The notes beneath the pieces are model-generated. The model worked only from the letters and a program-made list of their open reading frames with translations, searched no databases and was not told the origin of the DNA. The translations under genes were made by a program, and so were the position numbers. This document shows positions 1-8,610 of a DNA stretch of 64,000 nucleotides, piece by piece. How positions within the stretch are numbered: position 1 is the first letter of the stretch; every line of letters begins with the position of its first letter. The stretch lies in NCBI RefSeq assembly GCF_039679125.1, contig NZ_CP155551.1, positions 3,286,001-3,350,000 on the forward strand, read 5' to 3'. The stretch is from Blastococcus sp. HT6-4 (GTDB lineage Bacteria > Actinomycetota > Actinomycetes > Mycobacteriales > Geodermatophilaceae).

Positions 1-1
1 T

Positions 2-29
2 GCGTAGGCATGGCTTCCTATGCCTACGC
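2..29 (-). terminator. Hairpin downstream of smc
   Basis: A perfect 10-bp inverted repeat (positions 2-11 with 20-29, 8-nt loop) lies 7 nt past the smc stop codon. It has no U-run, so it is either an intrinsic-like 3' stabiliser or a weak terminator. This is a reading from sequence only. Confidence 0.45.
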
Positions 30-36
30 GCGGGGA

Positions 37-3000
37 TCAGGCGGGTTCCGCCTCGCGGAGCCGCTGGCTGATCACCCCGGTGATGCCGTCGCCCCGCATG
101 CTCACGCCGTAGAGGGCGTCGGCGATCTCCATCGTCCGCTTCTGGTGGGTGATGATGATCAGCTGCGACGTCGACCGCAGCTGCTCGACCAGGACGAGCA
201 GCCGGCCGAGGTTGACGTCGTCGAGCGCGGCCTCGACCTCGTCGAGCACGTAGAACGGCGAGGGCCGGGCGCGGAAGATCGCCACCAGCAGCGCGACCGC
301 CGTCAGCGACCGCTCGCCGCCGGAGAGGAGCGAGAGCCGCTTCACCTTCTTGCCCGGAGGGCGGGCCTCGACCTCGATGCCGGTCGTGAGCATGCTGTCG
401 GGCTCGGTGAGCACCAGCCGTCCGGAGCCACCGGGGAAGAGCGTCGCGAACACCTGCTCGAACTCGCGGGCGACGTCGGCGAAGGCCGCGGCGAAGACGT
501 CGTGGATGCGGTTGTCGACCTCACGGACGACGGTCAGCAGGTCCTTGCGGGTGCTCTTGAGGTCCTCCAGCTGGGTGGCGAGGAAGGTGTGCCGCTCCTC
601 CAGCGCCGCGAACTCCTCCAGCGCCAGCGGGTTGACCTTGCCCAGGGTGGCGAGGTCGCGCTCGGCACGGGCGACCCGGCGCTCCTGCACCGCCCGGTCG
701 TAGGGCCGGGCGTCGGGGGCGGGCTGCCCGGCCGCCTCGGCCTCGGCGACCAGCTGGGGTGACGGCGGCACCGGCGTCGCGGGCCCGTACTCGGCGAGCA
801 GGGTCGGCAGGTCGACGCCGTACTCCTCGGCGGCCCGGTTCTCCAGCGACTCGATGCGGTAGCGCTGCTCGGTGCGCGCCACCTCGTCGCGGTGCACCTC
901 GTCGGTGAGCCGGTCGAGCTCGGCGGTGGCCGCGCGCACCCGGCCGCGCACCTCCAGCAGCTCCGCCTCGTACGTGCTCCGGGACGACGCGAGGGCGTCC
1001 CGCTCGGCGGCGGCGCGGGCCAGCGACGCACCCAGCGCGGTCAGCGCGGACTCGGCGTCCCGGCGCACGGCGGCGGCCACGGCCGCGCCGCGTTCCCGTG
1101 CGACCCGCGCCGCGGCGGCCCGCTCCCGGGCCGCCCGCTCCTGCCGGGCCTGCCGGCGCAGCGACTCCGCCCGCCCCTGCAGGGCCCGCGCCCGCTCCTC
1201 CGCGGTGCGGACGGCGAGGCGCGCCTCCGTCTCGGCCCGCCGGGCCGTGGCGACCTCGGCGCGCAGCCGGTCCCGGTCCTCGGTGGGCGGCTCGTCGGCC
1301 ACCGGCGCCGCCTGCGCCCCGGCCAGCCGCGCCTCCAGCGTCGCCAAGGCGGCGCCCGCCCGCTCCAGCGACTCCTCGGCGCGCACGCGGGCGGCCGCGT
1401 GGCGGTCGGCCTCCGCGGACGCCGAACGGGCGGCGGCGCCCAGCTCGGCCAACGCGGTCGCCTCGGCCGAGCGGGTGCGGTCGGCGGCCTGCCGGGCGGC
1501 GAGCGCCGCCTCGACGTCGGCGGAGCGGGCCTGCGCGGTACGGCGGGCCTCGGCCAGCTCGTCGGCGAGCCGCGCCGCGGCGGCGCTGGCGGTGGCGAGC
1601 TCGGCCTCGGCCTCGTCGACGCGGGCCCGGACCTCCAGGTTCGACGGCGCATCGGTCTGCCCGCCGAGCGCCCAGTCGGCGCCGAGCAGGTCGCCGGTCG
1701 CGGTGACCGCCCGCACGCGGGGGTGGGTGCGCACCAGGGTGACGGCGGCGGCGAGGTCGGGGACGAGCGCGACCCGCTCGAGGGCCCGGGCCAGCGCGGG
1801 GCGCAGCGGCTCGGGCGCCCGCACCGCGTCCAGCGCCCAGCGGATGCCCTCGGGCAGCTCCGGCCAGCCGTCACGGGGCACGGGGGGCAGTCCGCCGGTG
1901 ACCAGGAGGCCGGCCCGCCCACCGCCGGTGCTGGTCAGGTGGGTCAGCGCGGCGGCGGCCTCGGCGACCCCGGAGACGACGACGGCGTCGGCCATGCCCC
2001 CGAGCGCGGCGGCGACCGCCACCTCGTCGCCCGGCGCCACGGTCAGCTGCTCGGTCAGCGGGCCGAGCACGCCGGCGAGGTCGGCGCCGAGCACGGCGGC
2101 GGCGCCGTCGGCCGGGGCGAGCCCCATCGCGAGGGCGTCCCGGCGGGCCTGCCAGGAGGCGCGGTCGCGCTCGGCGGCGCGCTCGGCCTCGGCCAGCTCG
2201 GTGACCCGGCGGGCCGCGGCGGCGTGCAGGGCGACGGCGTCCTCGTGCGCGGCGACGAGGGCGACGTCGGTGTCCTCCTGCTCGGTGACCCGGCCGCGGC
2301 GGTCGGCCAGCCGCTCGGCGGCGACCTCGGCGCGGTCGGCGGCCTCGGCGGCGGCGAGCGTCAGCCGGTCGATCTCGGCCTGACCGGCCCCGACCCGGGA
2401 CCGCGCCGCGGCGACCTCGCCCGACAGCCGGGCCAGGCTCTCGCGCCGGTCGGCGAGCGCGCGGGCCGCGGCGACCCACGCCGTCTCCGCGTCGGCGAGC
2501 GACCGCTCCAGCTCCGCGCGGCCGGCCACGACCCTGCCGAGCCGCTCCCGCTCGGCAGCCAGACCGGCGGCGAGCTCGGCCTCGGTCGCGGCGACCCTGT
2601 CGGCCTCGGCCTCCAGCTGGTCGGGATCACGCCCGGCCGCGGCGGCCGGCGCGGCCGCGGACAGGTGCCGGTGCCGCTCGGCGGCCAGCTGCGCCACGCT
2701 GCGGAAGCGCTCGCCGAGCGCGGAGAGCCGGTACCAGGTGTCGGAGGCGACCTGCAGCTGCGGGGCCGTCTCCGCCAGCGTGCTCTCCAGCGCCCCCTCC
2801 CGGCGGGAGACCTCGGCCAGCTCGCGCTCGACGAGCGTGCGCCGGGCCCGGGCGGCGGTCTCGTCGGCGACGTCCCGGTCGAGGGCGTCGCGCAGCTGCA
2901 CGAGGTCGTCGGCGAGCAGCCGGAGGCGGGCGTCGCGCAGGTCGGCCTGGACGCCTGCGGCGCGGCGGGCCACCTCCGCCTGCCGGCCGAGCGGCTTGAG

Positions 3001-3603
3001 CTGACGACGCAGCTCGGCGGTGAGGTCGGCGAGCCGGTCGAGGTTGGCCTGCATCCCGTCGAGCTTGCGGAGCGCCTTCTCCTTGCGCTTGCGGTGCTTG
3101 AGGACGCCGGCCGCCTCCTCGATGAACGCGCGGCGGTCCTCGGGACGGCCGGACAGGACGGCGTCGAGCTGGCCCTGACCGACGATGACGTGCATCTCGC
3201 GGCCGATGCCGGAGTCGCTGAGCAGTTCCTGGACGTCGAGCAGCCGCACCTTGTCGCCGTTGATCTCGTACTCGCTCTCACCGGAGCGGTACATGCGGCG
3301 GGTGATCGACACCTCGGTGTACTCGATCGGCAGGGCGCCGTCGGCGTTGTCGATCGTGAGCGTCACCTCGGCCCGGCCCAGCGCGGGGCGGCCGGCGGTG
3401 CCGGCGAAGATGACGTCCTCCATCTTGCCGCCGCGCAGGCTCTTGGCGCCCTGCTCGCCGAGCACCCAGGCGATGGCGTCGACGACGTTGGACTTGCCCG
3501 ACCCGTTGGGGCCGACGACGGCGGTGATCCCCGGCTCGAGCCGCAGTGTGGTCGCGGACGCGAAGGACTTGAAGCCCTTCAGCGTGAGGCTCGACAGGTG
3601 CAC
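37..3603 (-). CDS. smc: Chromosome segregation protein SMC
   Basis: This is the SMC ATPase that, with ScpA/ScpB, organises and separates the chromosome. The 1188-aa product has the family layout: N-terminal Walker A (GPNGSGKSN, about residues 31-39), a long Ala/Glu/Arg-rich coiled coil, a hinge in the middle (about 500-660), a second coiled coil, and a C-terminal ABC signature (LSGGE) and Walker B (YVLDEVEAALD). The start is GTG. A TAGAGT box lies 9 nt upstream of it, so the mRNA may have almost no leader. acyP, mutM and rnc lie upstream on the same strand, the same order as in mycobacteria. Identification is secure. Confidence 0.98.
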   Translation of the reverse strand: MHLSSLTLKGFKSFASATTLRLEPGITAVVGPNGSGKSNVVDAIAWVLGEQGAKSLRGGKMEDVIFAGTAGRPALGRAEVTLTIDNADGALPIEYTEVSITRRMYRSGESEYEINGDKVRLLDVQELLSDSGIGREMHVIVGQGQLDAVLSGRPEDRRAFIEEAAGVLKHRKRKEKALRKLDGMQANLDRLADLTAELRRQLKPLGRQAEVARRAAGVQADLRDARLRLLADDLVQLRDALDRDVADETAARARRTLVERELAEVSRREGALESTLAETAPQLQVASDTWYRLSALGERFRSVAQLAAERHRHLSAAAPAAAAGRDPDQLEAEADRVAATEAELAAGLAAERERLGRVVAGRAELERSLADAETAWVAAARALADRRESLARLSGEVAAARSRVGAGQAEIDRLTLAAAEAADRAEVAAERLADRRGRVTEQEDTDVALVAAHEDAVALHAAAARRVTELAEAERAAERDRASWQARRDALAMGLAPADGAAAVLGADLAGVLGPLTEQLTVAPGDEVAVAAALGGMADAVVVSGVAEAAAALTHLTSTGGGRAGLLVTGGLPPVPRDGWPELPEGIRWALDAVRAPEPLRPALARALERVALVPDLAAAVTLVRTHPRVRAVTATGDLLGADWALGGQTDAPSNLEVRARVDEAEAELATASAAAARLADELAEARRTAQARSADVEAALAARQAADRTRSAEATALAELGAAARSASAEADRHAAARVRAEESLERAGAALATLEARLAGAQAAPVADEPPTEDRDRLRAEVATARRAETEARLAVRTAEERARALQGRAESLRRQARQERAARERAAAARVARERGAAVAAAVRRDAESALTALGASLARAAAERDALASSRSTYEAELLEVRGRVRAATAELDRLTDEVHRDEVARTEQRYRIESLENRAAEEYGVDLPTLLAEYGPATPVPPSPQLVAEAEAAGQPAPDARPYDRAVQERRVARAERDLATLGKVNPLALEEFAALEERHTFLATQLEDLKSTRKDLLTVVREVDNRIHDVFAAAFADVAREFEQVFATLFPGGSGRLVLTEPDSMLTTGIEVEARPPGKKVKRLSLLSGGERSLTAVALLVAIFRARPSPFYVLDEVEAALDDVNLGRLLVLVEQLRSTSQLIIITHQKRTMEIADALYGVSMRGDGITGVISQRLREAEPA

Positions 3604-3679
3604 GGGAAGAGGACTCTAGCCGCGATCCTCCCCGGTCAGGGGAACGGCGAGGCCGGTGGTGCCGGTGGGACGGGGCCGG

Positions 3680-3871
3680 TCAGGCCAGCGCGGGCTCGGC
3701 GTTGTCGCCGGCCAGGGAGAGCAGCTCGTGGGCGATGGCGTGGTCGCGCTGCGCCCGCATCTCGGCGAGCTCCTCCTCGAGCCGGCGCACCTTGGCCCGG
3801 AGAGCGGCGTTCTCCTCCACCATCCGGAGTTCCGCGAGGGTGACGACCGAACCGAACAGGGCCTTGGCCAT
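3680..3871 (-). CDS. Small coiled-coil protein of unknown function
   Basis: This is a 63-aa protein starting MAKALFG, followed by a heptad-rich charged helix (about residues 17-45, with many Glu, Arg and Leu) that should form a short coiled coil. It has no signal peptide or membrane segment. It sits alone between smc and acyP with about 75 nt and 150 nt of free space on either side. The MAKALFG-type start resembles small uncharacterised proteins common in Actinobacteria, from memory of the family. Function is unknown; interaction with a larger coiled-coil partner is only a guess. Confidence 0.75.
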   Translation of the reverse strand: MAKALFGSVVTLAELRMVEENAALRAKVRRLEEELAEMRAQRDHAIAHELLSLAGDNAEPALA

Positions 3872-4020
3872 GGCTGTGACGGCCTTTCACGAGCGAGAGG
3901 GGGTGACTGGCGCCCCGGGAACCGGTCGGCGCGGTGCTGGTCCTCCCAGGGTGACAGTCACCGCCTGCCTTGGCAACGGCGCCACAGCGAGGCTCACGTG
4001 TCCGGGTGATGTCGCGTTCG

Positions 4021-4290
4021 TCACTCCGTGGTGAACGTCCGCACCCCGCGCGGCTGCTCGTCGCGGACGTCGACCCGCGTCACGGTGCCGGGTGCGTCCG
4101 GGCCGTCCAGTGCGCCCAGGACCCGGGCCACGGCGTCGTCGTCGCCCTCGAGGACGACCTCGACCCGGCCGTCGGGGAGGTTGGTGGCCGAGCCGGACAC
4201 CCCCGCGCGCTCGGCGCGGCCGCGCACGAACCACCGGTACCCGACGCCCTGGACGTGCCCCGAGACGACGGCGACCGCGCGGCGGCTCAT
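4021..4290 (-). CDS. acyP: Acylphosphatase
   Basis: This 89-aa protein hydrolyses acyl phosphates to carboxylate and phosphate in the cytosol. It shows the family signature [12 protein letters not shown] near residues 11-22, with the catalytic Arg in the RWF stretch region and the conserved Asn in [11 protein letters not shown] (about residues 35-45). The length is typical. The ATG overlaps the mutM stop codon (ATGA), so translation is probably coupled. The order smc-acyP-mutM-rnc is conserved in Actinobacteria. Confidence 0.93.
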   Translation of the reverse strand: MSRRAVAVVSGHVQGVGYRWFVRGRAERAGVSGSATNLPDGRVEVVLEGDDDAVARVLGALDGPDAPGTVTRVDVRDEQPRGVRTFTTE

Positions 4291-5162
4291 GACCGCCGGG
4301 TCCGCGGGCGGGGCTGGCAGGCCGGGCAGCTGTAGCTCGACCGGTTCATGAACGACTCGCGGCGGATCGCCGTCCCGCACCGCGGGCACGGCCGGTCGCC
4401 CTGCCCGTAGACGGCCAGGAACCGGGAGAAGTAGCCGCTCTGGCCGTTGACGTCGACGTACAGCGAGTCGAACGAGGTCCCGCCCTGGGCGAGCGCCTCG
4501 CCCAGCACGTCGCGGACGCCGTCGAGCAGGTCGGCGACCTGGGCGCGGGTGAGCTTGTCGGTCGGGCGGGCGCCGTGCAGGCGGGCCCGCCACAGCGCCT
4601 CGTCGGCGTAGATGTTGCCGACGCCGCCGATGAGGGTCTGGTCGAGCAGCGCCCGCTTGACCTCGGTGCGGCGGCGGCGGAGCGCGGCCGAGAAGGCGTC
4701 GACGTCGAAGGAGGGGTCGAGCGGGTCGATCGCGATGTGCGCGAGGCGGGCCGGGATCCTCTCCCCCTCGCTCTCCTCCACGGCCAGGCCCCCGAACGTG
4801 CGCTGGTCGACGAAGCGCAGCTCCCGGCCGCCGTCGGTGAAGGTGAACCGGGCCCGCAGGTGGGTCTCGTCCGGCGCCGAGGGCTTCTCGACCAGGAGCT
4901 GACCGCTCATGCCGAGGTGGGCGACGAGCGACCGCCCCGACGGGGCGCCGTCGGGCTCGGCGAGGGGCAGCCAGAGGTACTTGCCGCGCCGGTGGGCCGC
5001 GGCGAGCGTGCGCCCGGTGAGCACCTGCACGAAGTGGTCGGGGCCCTCGAGGTGCCGGCGGACGGCGCGCGGGTGGTGCACCTCGACGGCGGCCACGGTG
5101 CGGCCGGCCACCCACTGCTCCAGGCCCCGGCGCACCACCTCGACCTCGGGCAGCTCCGGCAT
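4287..5162 (-). CDS. mutM: Formamidopyrimidine-DNA glycosylase (Fpg/MutM)
   Basis: This bifunctional base-excision-repair enzyme removes 8-oxoguanine and cuts the abasic site. The 291-aa protein begins MPELPEVE, which supplies the catalytic Pro2 and Glu3. It carries the central helix-two-turn-helix region and ends in a zinc finger ([10 protein letters not shown]...CPACQ, about residues 246-285). It starts 3 nt after the rnc stop and overlaps acyP downstream, so it is part of one operon. Confidence 0.97.
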   Translation of the reverse strand: MPELPEVEVVRRGLEQWVAGRTVAAVEVHHPRAVRRHLEGPDHFVQVLTGRTLAAAHRRGKYLWLPLAEPDGAPSGRSLVAHLGMSGQLLVEKPSAPDETHLRARFTFTDGGRELRFVDQRTFGGLAVEESEGERIPARLAHIAIDPLDPSFDVDAFSAALRRRRTEVKRALLDQTLIGGVGNIYADEALWRARLHGARPTDKLTRAQVADLLDGVRDVLGEALAQGGTSFDSLYVDVNGQSGYFSRFLAVYGQGDRPCPRCGTAIRRESFMNRSSYSCPACQPRPRTRRS

Positions 5163-5165
5163 GGC

Positions 5166-5951
5166 TCAGTCCTCCGACAACGAGCGATAGGCGGCCTCGG
5201 CGGCCTCCTGCTCGGCGGCCTTCTTCGTGCGACCGTGGCCGGTGCCGCGGACCAGGCCGGCCAGCAGCACCGCCGCGGTGAACGTCTTGGCGTGGTCGGG
5301 GCCCTCGTCGTCCACCCGGTAGACGGGCGCACCGAGGCCCTGGGCGGCGCCGAGCTCCTGGAGGCTGGTCTTCCAGTCCAGGCCGGCCCCGCGGGTGGCC
5401 GCCTCGACCAGCAGCGGGTCGAACAGCCGGTGCACGATCGCCGCGGCGGTGTCCAGCCCGCAGCCGAGGTGGATCGCGCCGATCAGCGCCTCGAGCGCGT
5501 CGGCGAGGATCGAGTCCTTCTCCCGGCCGCCGGTGGTCTCCTCGCCGCGCCCGAGCAGCAGGTGCGGGCCGAGGCCGCCGTCGCCGAGCCGGCGGGCGAC
5601 CTTCGCCAGCGAGGTCATGTTGACCACCGAGGCACGCAGCTTGGCCAGCTGACCCTCGGGGAGGTCGGGCTGGCTGCGGTAGAGCTCGTCGGTGACGACC
5701 AGCCCGAGCACCGAGTCGCCCAGGAACTCCAGGCGCTCGTTGGTCGGCAGGCCGCCGTTCTCGTACGCGAACGACCGGTGGGTCAGCGTCAGCCCGAGCA
5801 GGTCACCCGGCAGTGCGACGCCCAGGGCGTCGTCCAGCCAGGCGGCGGCCCGCTCGGTGTGCGCCGCTCCCCCGGGGTCGGGGACCGTGCCGGGGGCGCG
5901 GCCGCCTCCGGCATCCTCGGCAGGATGCGTGGCGGCGGCCGTCGTCCCCAT
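5166..5951 (-). CDS. rnc: Ribonuclease III
   Basis: This double-strand-specific endoribonuclease matures rRNA and processes structured mRNAs. The chosen ATG at 5951 gives 261 aa. The RNase III signature [12 protein letters not shown] is present with its acidic Mg2+ ligands, and a C-terminal dsRNA-binding domain follows ([10 protein letters not shown] to [10 protein letters not shown]). The N-terminal Ala/Gly-rich extension of about 35 residues is variable in the family. An in-frame start exists upstream but would overlap rpmF, so it was rejected. rnc lies 20 nt after rpmF, an arrangement also common outside Actinobacteria. Confidence 0.95.
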   Translation of the reverse strand: MGTTAAATHPAEDAGGGRAPGTVPDPGGAAHTERAAAWLDDALGVALPGDLLGLTLTHRSFAYENGGLPTNERLEFLGDSVLGLVVTDELYRSQPDLPEGQLAKLRASVVNMTSLAKVARRLGDGGLGPHLLLGRGEETTGGREKDSILADALEALIGAIHLGCGLDTAAAIVHRLFDPLLVEAATRGAGLDWKTSLQELGAAQGLGAPVYRVDDEGPDHAKTFTAAVLLAGLVRGTGHGRTKKAAEQEAAEAAYRSLSED

Positions 5952-5971
5952 GGCGGTGGTGGTGCGAGAGG

Positions 5972-6151
5972 TCAGACGGAGAGGACCTGGCGGCCGTCGT
6001 ACTGGCCGCAGGTGGGGCAGGCCTGGTGCGGGGGCTTGAGCTCGCCGCAGGCGCGGTTGGGGCACGGCGACAGGGTCGGCGCGGTGGCCTTCCACTGCGA
6101 CCGGCGCATGCGGGTGTTGGCCCGCGACATCTTCCGCTTCGGAACGGCCAC
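5972..6151 (-). CDS. rpmF: 50S ribosomal protein L32
   Basis: This 59-aa basic protein is a component of the large ribosomal subunit. It starts GTG as [17 protein letters not shown] and has a four-Cys zinc-ribbon pattern (CPNRAC and CPTC), so it is the zinc-binding form. It begins 2 nt after the stop of the DUF177 gene, and its GAGGAG ribosome binding site lies inside the end of that gene. This is the classical yceD-rpmF coupling. Confidence 0.97.
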   Translation of the reverse strand: MAVPKRKMSRANTRMRRSQWKATAPTLSPCPNRACGELKPPHQACPTCGQYDGRQVLSV

Positions 6152-6153
6152 GA

Positions 6154-6780
6154 TCAGTTCTCCTCTGGGGTGGTGGATTCGCCGGGGGTGTCCGGCGAGG
6201 AAGCGAAACGGTCCGCGAGGGCGGCCCAGCGCGGGTCGGTGACCTCGTGGGTGTGGTCGGCCGGCAGGTCGTCGACCCGCTGACCGCAGCCGACGCAGAG
6301 GCCGCCGCAGTCGTCGGTGCAGACGGGCGCCAGCGGGAGGCTCAGGACGACGGTGTCCCGCGCCAGCGGCTCGAGGTCGAGGAAGTCGCCCTCGACCCGG
6401 CGCACCTCGTCCTCCTCGCTCGTCGCCTCCGTGGTGCTGCCCGAGTAGGCGTACAGCTCCTGGACGTCGAGGGAGAGCGTGTCCTCGATCGGCTCGAGGC
6501 AGCGGGCGCAGGAGCCGACGACGGGGACGTCGAGCTCGCCGGTGACGAGCACGCCCTCCATGACCGACTCGAGCCGCAGCCGGACGCGGACCTCGGCGGA
6601 CTCGGGGACCCCGATGAGCTCGACCCGCCAGTCACCCGGCGCGGGCGCGGTCCGCTCGATCTCGTGCAGCGAGCCCGCGCGCCGGCCCAGTTCCCGGAGG
6701 TCGACCTTCCAGGGGTTGGCGGCGGGACGCCGGTCCTCGGAGGACGCGGCGCCGGGGCGGTTCGGCTGAGCGCTAGGCAT
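6154..6780 (-). CDS. DUF177 / YceD family protein, 23S rRNA-linked
   Basis: This 208-aa member of the YceD (DUF177) family is linked to 23S rRNA accumulation in other bacteria and plants. It has the GSCARCLEP motif near the middle and a C-terminal Cys cluster ([13 protein letters not shown]) that could bind zinc. The ATG at 6780 was chosen because the similarity to the family begins shortly after it ([13 protein letters not shown]). It directly precedes rpmF and probably controls its translation by coupling. The homologous position in M. tuberculosis is Rv2926c. Confidence 0.88.
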   Translation of the reverse strand: MPSAQPNRPGAASSEDRRPAANPWKVDLRELGRRAGSLHEIERTAPAPGDWRVELIGVPESAEVRVRLRLESVMEGVLVTGELDVPVVGSCARCLEPIEDTLSLDVQELYAYSGSTTEATSEEDEVRRVEGDFLDLEPLARDTVVLSLPLAPVCTDDCGGLCVGCGQRVDDLPADHTHEVTDPRWAALADRFASSPDTPGESTTPEEN

Positions 6781-6896
6781 GTCGGTACTCGCGGTCGGTA
6801 GCGGGGGGATGGCCGGCCGGGGCGGAGAGCCACCGATGGCCGGACCAGGGATCGAGACTACCCGATCGCCCTGCGGGTCGGTCCGTGCGGAAGGTC

Positions 6897-7577
6897 TCAG
6901 GGCTCGCGCAGGGTGGTGCGGGCCTTGTCGACGGAGCGGAGCATCCGCTCCAGCGTCGCCCCGAACTCGGCGAGCCGGGTGTCGACGTACTCGTCGACCT
7001 CGCTCCGCATCCGGGCCGCGTCGGCGTGCGACTGCGCCCCGAGCTCGTCGGCGCGGTCGACCGCCGTGCGGTACACCTCGGTCTCGGTGATCAGCCGCTC
7101 GTGCTCGGCGTGGGCCTCGGCGATGAGGGCGGCGCGGTGCCGGCGGCCCTCGGCGACCAGCGCCTCGGCCTCGGCCTCGGCATCGAGGACGATCTGATCG
7201 GCGTCGGCCTGCGCCGCGGCGAGCAGGTCGTCGCGCTGACGGCGAGCGGTGCCGAGGATCTCGTCGCGCTGGCGGCGGGCCTGCGCGATCAGCTGCTCGG
7301 CCTCCGCCCGGGTGCTGCCGGTCAGCCGCTCCGCCTCGGCCTGCGCCGCGGACAGGATCTCGGTGCGCTGCTCGACGATGGCGCCGGCGGCCTGGACGTC
7401 CTCGGGCAGCGACTCCCGCAGGTCGTCGAGCAGGTCCAGCACGTGGTCGCGCGGCACCATGCAGGAACTCGACATGGGCATGCTGCGGGCGTTCTCGATG
7501 ACCGTCGTCAGCTCGTCGACCGTCTCGTAGAGCCGGTAGACGACCTCGGTCGTGGAGCTGCGCGGCGGGCGGGTCAT
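6897..7577 (-). CDS. sepIVA: SepIVA-type DivIVA-domain septation protein
   Basis: This 226-aa protein is almost wholly coiled coil, rich in Ala, Glu and Arg with repeated AEAE/RRQRDE stretches. An N-terminal segment (about residues 9-60) resembles a DivIVA-like region. It occupies the position of Rv2927c (SepIVA), an actinobacterial septation factor, between coaD and the DUF177 gene. Its ATG overlaps the coaD stop by 4 nt. The assignment rests on position plus architecture, not on a catalytic motif. Confidence 0.78.
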   Translation of the reverse strand: MTRPPRSSTTEVVYRLYETVDELTTVIENARSMPMSSSCMVPRDHVLDLLDDLRESLPEDVQAAGAIVEQRTEILSAAQAEAERLTGSTRAEAEQLIAQARRQRDEILGTARRQRDDLLAAAQADADQIVLDAEAEAEALVAEGRRHRAALIAEAHAEHERLITETEVYRTAVDRADELGAQSHADAARMRSEVDEYVDTRLAEFGATLERMLRSVDKARTTLREP

Positions 7578-8059
7578 CGGCCGGCCCGCCGGGCGTGCTC
7601 GGCCAGCCGGTCGTGCACCGCCTTGGGCACCAGCCGCGAGACGTCACCGCCGAAGGTGGCGATCTGCTTGACCAGGCTGGAGGACAGGTGGCCCACCTGC
7701 GGTGCGGTGGGCACGAAGAGGGTCTCGACGGCGGCCAGCTCACGGTTCATCTGGGCCATCTGCAGCTCGTACTCGAAGTCGCTGACCGCGCGCAGCCCCT
7801 TGACGATCACCGGGATGTCGTGGCTGCGGCAGTAGTCGACCAGCAGGCCGGAGAAGCTGTCGACGGTGACGTTGGGCAGCTCGGAGACGGCGTCGCGCAG
7901 CAGCTCCATGCGCTCCTCGACCGGGAAGAGCCCGGCCTTGCCCGGGTTGACCAGCACGGCCACGACCAGCTCGTCGTAGAGCCCGGCGGCCCGGTTGATG
8001 ACGTCGACGTGCCCGTTGGTGACCGGATCGAAGGAACCTGGGCAGACGGCACGCCTCAC
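7574..8059 (-). CDS. coaD: Phosphopantetheine adenylyltransferase
   Basis: This enzyme transfers AMP from ATP to 4'-phosphopantetheine, the penultimate step of coenzyme A synthesis. The GTG at 8059 gives 161 aa, the usual size. The nucleotidyltransferase motif GSFDPVTNGH is at residues 8-17, and the SSSLVKQ motif is near residue 128. It overlaps both rsmD (GTGA) upstream and sepIVA (ATGA) downstream, so all three are translationally coupled. Confidence 0.96.
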   Translation of the reverse strand: MRRAVCPGSFDPVTNGHVDVINRAAGLYDELVVAVLVNPGKAGLFPVEERMELLRDAVSELPNVTVDSFSGLLVDYCRSHDIPVIVKGLRAVSDFEYELQMAQMNRELAAVETLFVPTAPQVGHLSSSLVKQIATFGGDVSRLVPKAVHDRLAEHARRAGR

Positions 8060-8610
8060 GGACGCCGACCGTACCGGAGCACGGCCTCGCCGTAGCGGCG
8101 ATCGCGCAGACCTTCCAGGGGTGTCGGCCATTCCCAGGGCTGTTCGCGGCTGGACCGCTCGACCACGACGACGCCGCCGGGCAGCAGCCACCCGCCGGTG
8201 ACCAGGGTGCGGAGCACGTCCTGCACCTCGTCCGCGGCGACGTCGTAGGGCGGGTCGGCGAGCACGACGTCGAAGGCAGCCGGCGGCGCGCCGGCGAGGA
8301 CCGCGGGCACCGAACCGGCGATCACACGGCCCCCGGGCAGCCCGACGGCGGCCAGGTTGGCCCGCAGGACGGGCAGCACGCGGGGGCCGGACTCCACGAA
8401 GACGACGGACGCCGCCCCGCGGGAGAGCGCCTCGAGGCCCAGCGCTCCCGAGCCGGCGTACAGGTCGAGCACCGCCGCGCCGTCGAGGTCCACCAGCGAG
8501 CCGAGCGAGTTGAACAGCGCCCCGCGGGCCTTGTCACCGGTCGGCCGCACGCCGGCCGGCGGCACCGCGAGCCGCCGCCCGCGGGCGAGCCCCGAGATCA
8601 CCCGTGTCAC
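8056..8610 (-). CDS. rsmD: 16S rRNA (guanine966-N2)-methyltransferase RsmD
   Basis: This 184-aa SAM-dependent methyltransferase modifies G966 of 16S rRNA. Visible features are the N-terminal RVISGLARGRRL, the SAM-binding DLYAGSGALGLEALSRGA and the catalytic N6/N2-MTase motif DPPY (VVLADPPYD). The GTG start overlaps the recG stop and the stop overlaps the coaD start. The rsmD-coaD pair is widely conserved. Confidence 0.95.
   Translation of the reverse strand: MTRVISGLARGRRLAVPPAGVRPTGDKARGALFNSLGSLVDLDGAAVLDLYAGSGALGLEALSRGAASVVFVESGPRVLPVLRANLAAVGLPGGRVIAGSVPAVLAGAPPAAFDVVLADPPYDVAADEVQDVLRTLVTGGWLLPGGVVVVERSSREQPWEWPTPLEGLRDRRYGEAVLRYGRRP

Noticed and set aside
892-3843. Very long plus-strand open frames opposite smc
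   Set aside because: They are antisense shadows in GC-rich DNA. Their composition is Gly/Arg/Leu-rich with no recognisable domain, while smc on the other strand is certain.
3950-3962. Short palindrome GGTGACAGTCACC upstream of the small coiled-coil gene
   Set aside because: Only 13 nt, and no link to a regulator could be seen. Too weak to call an operator.
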